In this document: in pieces, positions 62,011 to 64,000 of the stretch
Position numbering within the stretch: the stretch's first letter is position 1
Layout of the letters: each line of letters begins with the position of its first letter
Source: an uncultured Bacteroidota bacterium
GTDB lineage: Bacteria > Bacteroidota > Bacteroidia > NS11-12g > UBA9320
Reading direction: 5' to 3'
Length of the DNA stretch: 64,000 nucleotides
Assembly (NCBI GenBank): GCA_937124965.1
Contig: CAKZLB010000016.1
Location: 212,712-276,711, forward strand
Position numbers and translations under genes: made by a program
Notes under the pieces: generated by a model
The model's database searches: none
What the model was told of the DNA's origin: nothing
What the model saw: the letters and a program-made list of their open reading frames with translations, nothing else

Positions 62011-62877
62011 ATGAGACCTATCTATCCAATACTTATATTCAGTTTTATTTTTTTTTCAATAAATCTGCATGCCCAAACCATTGAGACATTCGATTTTATG
62101 GGGTCAATAAATGCTGGTGGTTCGGGGTCTTTTTCCTACAGGTTGCAGTTCGATATAAAAAATGGTCAAGTCACAGGATATTCTATAACAGACTATCTTG
62201 GTTCCGATGAAACAAAAACTTCTATAAAAGGTACCTATGACTACTCCTCTAAAGTGTTGAAATACTCCGAAGTAACTCTAGAGTATACGAAATCTACCTA
62301 CGAATCTGATTTGTGTTACATATTTGGGGAATGTACTTTAGGTTCCAAAGGGAAAACGGCAACATTAAATGGCTCGTTTGTCGGAAAATATGTAAACAAT
62401 GATACGTGTGCAAATGGCACGATGTCACTTATGAGTACTGATTATTTAATTAAAAAAGCGAAAAAAATACAGAAAGTTGTTTCCAAACTGGAAAAACAAA
62501 ACAAGGATACATTAACTGATTTTGAGACGATTAAGTATGAAAATACGACATTAAAAAGTGATGAGTCAATTACCTTTGATTGGAGTAGCAATGTGTTAAA
62601 ACTACATCTTTGGGATCAAGGACTCGAGGATGGAGATCAAATAAATGTTTTGGTTAATGGAAAGCTTGTATTGATTAACTACACCATTCGTAAAACAGAA
62701 AAAATTCTTCCAGTCACTCTTAAAGAAGGGGAGAATGTAATTGAAATTAAAGCATTGAATGAAGGAAAGACTTTCCCCAACACAGTTTCAGTTTCGCTTC
62801 AAGACGGTAACAAAAAATATAAACTTGTTACATATTTAGTCAAAAATTCTTCAGCTAAGATTGTGGTGAATCGGTGA
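62011..62877 (+). CDS. Exported protein of unknown function
   Basis: A 288-aa protein with signal peptide MRPIYPILIFSFIFFSINLHAQ. Residues ~22-140 look like a beta-rich domain (GTYDYSSKVLKYSEV, ATLNGSFVGKY). After a basic helix (KKAKKIQKVVSKLEKQ), the last ~100 residues carry LKLHLWDQGLEDGDQINVLVNGK and EGENVIEIKALNEG, a beta-sandwich I associate with many secreted Bacteroidota proteins. No catalytic motif. Divergent from the TM2 gene and possibly co-regulated with it. Confidence 0.72.
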   Translation: MRPIYPILIFSFIFFSINLHAQTIETFDFMGSINAGGSGSFSYRLQFDIKNGQVTGYSITDYLGSDETKTSIKGTYDYSSKVLKYSEVTLEYTKSTYESDLCYIFGECTLGSKGKTATLNGSFVGKYVNNDTCANGTMSLMSTDYLIKKAKKIQKVVSKLEKQNKDTLTDFETIKYENTTLKSDESITFDWSSNVLKLHLWDQGLEDGDQINVLVNGKLVLINYTIRKTEKILPVTLKEGENVIEIKALNEGKTFPNTVSVSLQDGNKKYKLVTYLVKNSSAKIVVNR

Positions 62878-63018
62878 CTTGTTCCTCCTTCAACTATGTA
62901 AGTTTACCCCTGTAAAGGGTAATATTTCTGCCTAAACTCACCGTAATCGTTCAAGTGTTGCATTTGGCCAACGTACCAGACTAACTTAGATTAACCGAAG
63001 AGAAGTATCACCATTATA

Positions 63019-63716
63019 TTACCCACTGTAAAATCCAAGGGCAAGGTAAAACCCAAATATATTATTGTTATTTTGGAATCGACTATCGCATTCTACTGGA
63101 TTCGATAAATTGACATCTCGTTCAATTTCATAAACGTTGGTCTTGAATAGACCAAAAGTATAGTAAAAGGTAAGTGTACCTAAGGCTCCATCACCATCAT
63201 CTAAGAATATTTTGAGTTCCGGCCCCGTGTTTACCAAAAATCTGAGGTCATATTTTTCCCAATCAGGCTTGTCGCCACCAGATGGGTATAGCCTAGTAAG
63301 AATTTATTGTCTACCAAATTCAGTTCTCAAACCGAATGCAACTCCACCACCATCTTCGACAAACATGCCTCCAATACCTAATGCTACTCCACCTTGTTTT
63401 AGTTTTACCTGACGAGTAACGTCTTAACCAAAAGCGTCGATACTGTTTGCAAACCTTTTTTGAGCCCTAATGCCATATTCAGTTTGAAACCATCCTCCTC
63501 CCAATCCTACGCCAAAAGTTACTGTTAAACCATCAACATATGAAAAGGATTTCATTTCCTTATTCAACCATGGTCGGGATGAGTTGTAATTATCAACAAA
63601 CTGATTTAATCCTTGAACTTTCGCAAAGTTTGAGCCTTAACAATAAGTAAAAAAAGCTTGCCCAAACTGAGAGTTTAAAACTGTGAGACCACTGTAAAAA
63701 TAAAGAACCACCTCAT
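63019..63716 (-). pseudogene. Decayed gene for an exported, probably outer-membrane protein
   Basis: Read on the minus strand from an ATG at 63716, a signal-like start (MRWFFIFTVVSQF) meets a TAA at 63677-63675 and continues to ...FLLIVKAQ. A shift of one base near 63628 then enters a frame with long coding character: VQGLNQFVDNYNSSRPWL, FGVGLGGGWFQTEYGIRAQ, GVALGIGGMFVEDGGGVAFG, LRFLVNTGPELKIFL. This is interrupted by TAA at 63426-63424 and 63306-63304, and ends at 63021-63019. Three stops and one frameshift make it non-functional. The Gly/aromatic strands suggest an outer-membrane barrel. Only the last 72 codons are open. Confidence 0.7.
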
Positions 63717-63841
63717 TGAGTTGTAATTTCTGATTTGATCAAATATCCACAAGTTTACTTTTGAAAGTAATTTGAATCCCGTGCAACTTTTCTTTAGGTT
63801 ATCTTGCTAATTATTAATTGCACAAATATTTGAAAAATTGC

Positions 63842-64000
63842 ATGATGAACAACGTTATCATTTACGGAGCATACGGTTACACAGGTAGATTAATTGTTGA
63901 ACGAGCAGTAGAATTGGGTTGGACACCAACATTGGCTGGACGAAATTTGTCGTTGGTCAAAACCTTAGCAGAAAAATACAATCTCCCATTTGTGAGTTTT
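63842..64000 (+). CDS. Saccharopine dehydrogenase-like NAD(P)-binding protein, 5' part
   Basis: The gene runs off the right edge; 53 residues are visible. VIIYGAYGYTGRLIVERAVELGW is a Rossmann GxxGxxG-type start, and TLAGRNLSLVKTLAEKYNL fits the second strand/helix of the saccharopine dehydrogenase-like (trans-acting enoyl reductase-like) family. The start is one of the two adjacent ATGs at 63842 and 63845. Confidence 0.75.
   Translation, partial: MMNNVIIYGAYGYTGRLIVERAVELGWTPTLAGRNLSLVKTLAEKYNLPFVSF

Overview
The window comes from a low-GC member of the Bacteroidota; I cannot resolve the order. The phylum call rests on four secreted proteins with a type IX secretion (T9SS) C-terminal sorting domain (YPNP signature), a Porin_10-type putative porin, several TPR or PorT-like outer-membrane barrels, Bacteroidota-style lipoproteins, NfeD/FloA, and many TAnnTTTG promoter -7 boxes in place of TATAAT. 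Several -7 boxes lie so close to the ATG that the mRNAs should be almost leaderless. No tRNA, rRNA, CRISPR array, transposase or phage gene was seen.

Layout. 1-5.2 kb: end of an unknown gene, an rfbC-kynA operon, a UvrD/PcrA helicase, a lone receiver protein and a small protein that may resemble DNA polymerase III psi. 5.2-5.6 kb: a non-coding stretch with a repeated TGGGAACAAA motif and a possible structured RNA. 5.6-11.6 kb: a double-OmpA protein, a putative porin, a DAO-type flavoprotein and an LtaS-like transferase. 11.6-11.85 kb: two copies of an 82-83 nt structured element. 11.9-23.3 kb: mostly housekeeping genes (fdx-iscX-kdsC operon, MORN and SIMPL proteins, lysC and fbp with closely packed divergent promoters, a lipid kinase, nfeD-floA, a T9SS protein, DinB, and a DUF819 transporter with an extra N-terminal domain).

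23.4-37.2 kb is the most interesting region. A four-gene set occurs twice: two beta-propeller-like lipoproteins (A, B) converging on two TPR-plus-beta-barrel outer-membrane proteins (D, C). Between the copies lie two divergent genes: a 1005-aa nSTAND1 NTPase/transmembrane/coiled-coil/WD40 protein (E), translationally coupled to D and C, and a membrane-anchored GAF-class III adenylate cyclase (F) whose catalytic residues are all present. I read this as a possible envelope-spanning sensing system with a cAMP output. I do not recognise it as a described system.

37.4-46.5 kb: dcd, a phosphopantetheinyl transferase, two arrays of related 7-bp tandem repeats plus a 58-bp palindrome, a DsbD-like reductase, then a cell-wall hydrolase, Na+/solute symporter, LOG protein and mnmE. 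46.7-64 kb: an accessory, mostly secreted gene set. It holds a 1778-aa T9SS protein, an FG-GAP protein, lipoproteins (one of them a nonsense-mutated paralogue of an intact neighbour), a PorT-like barrel, a POT peptide transporter, a BNR/PKD T9SS protein, a TM2 protein, a decayed outer-membrane protein gene and the start of a saccharopine dehydrogenase-like gene.
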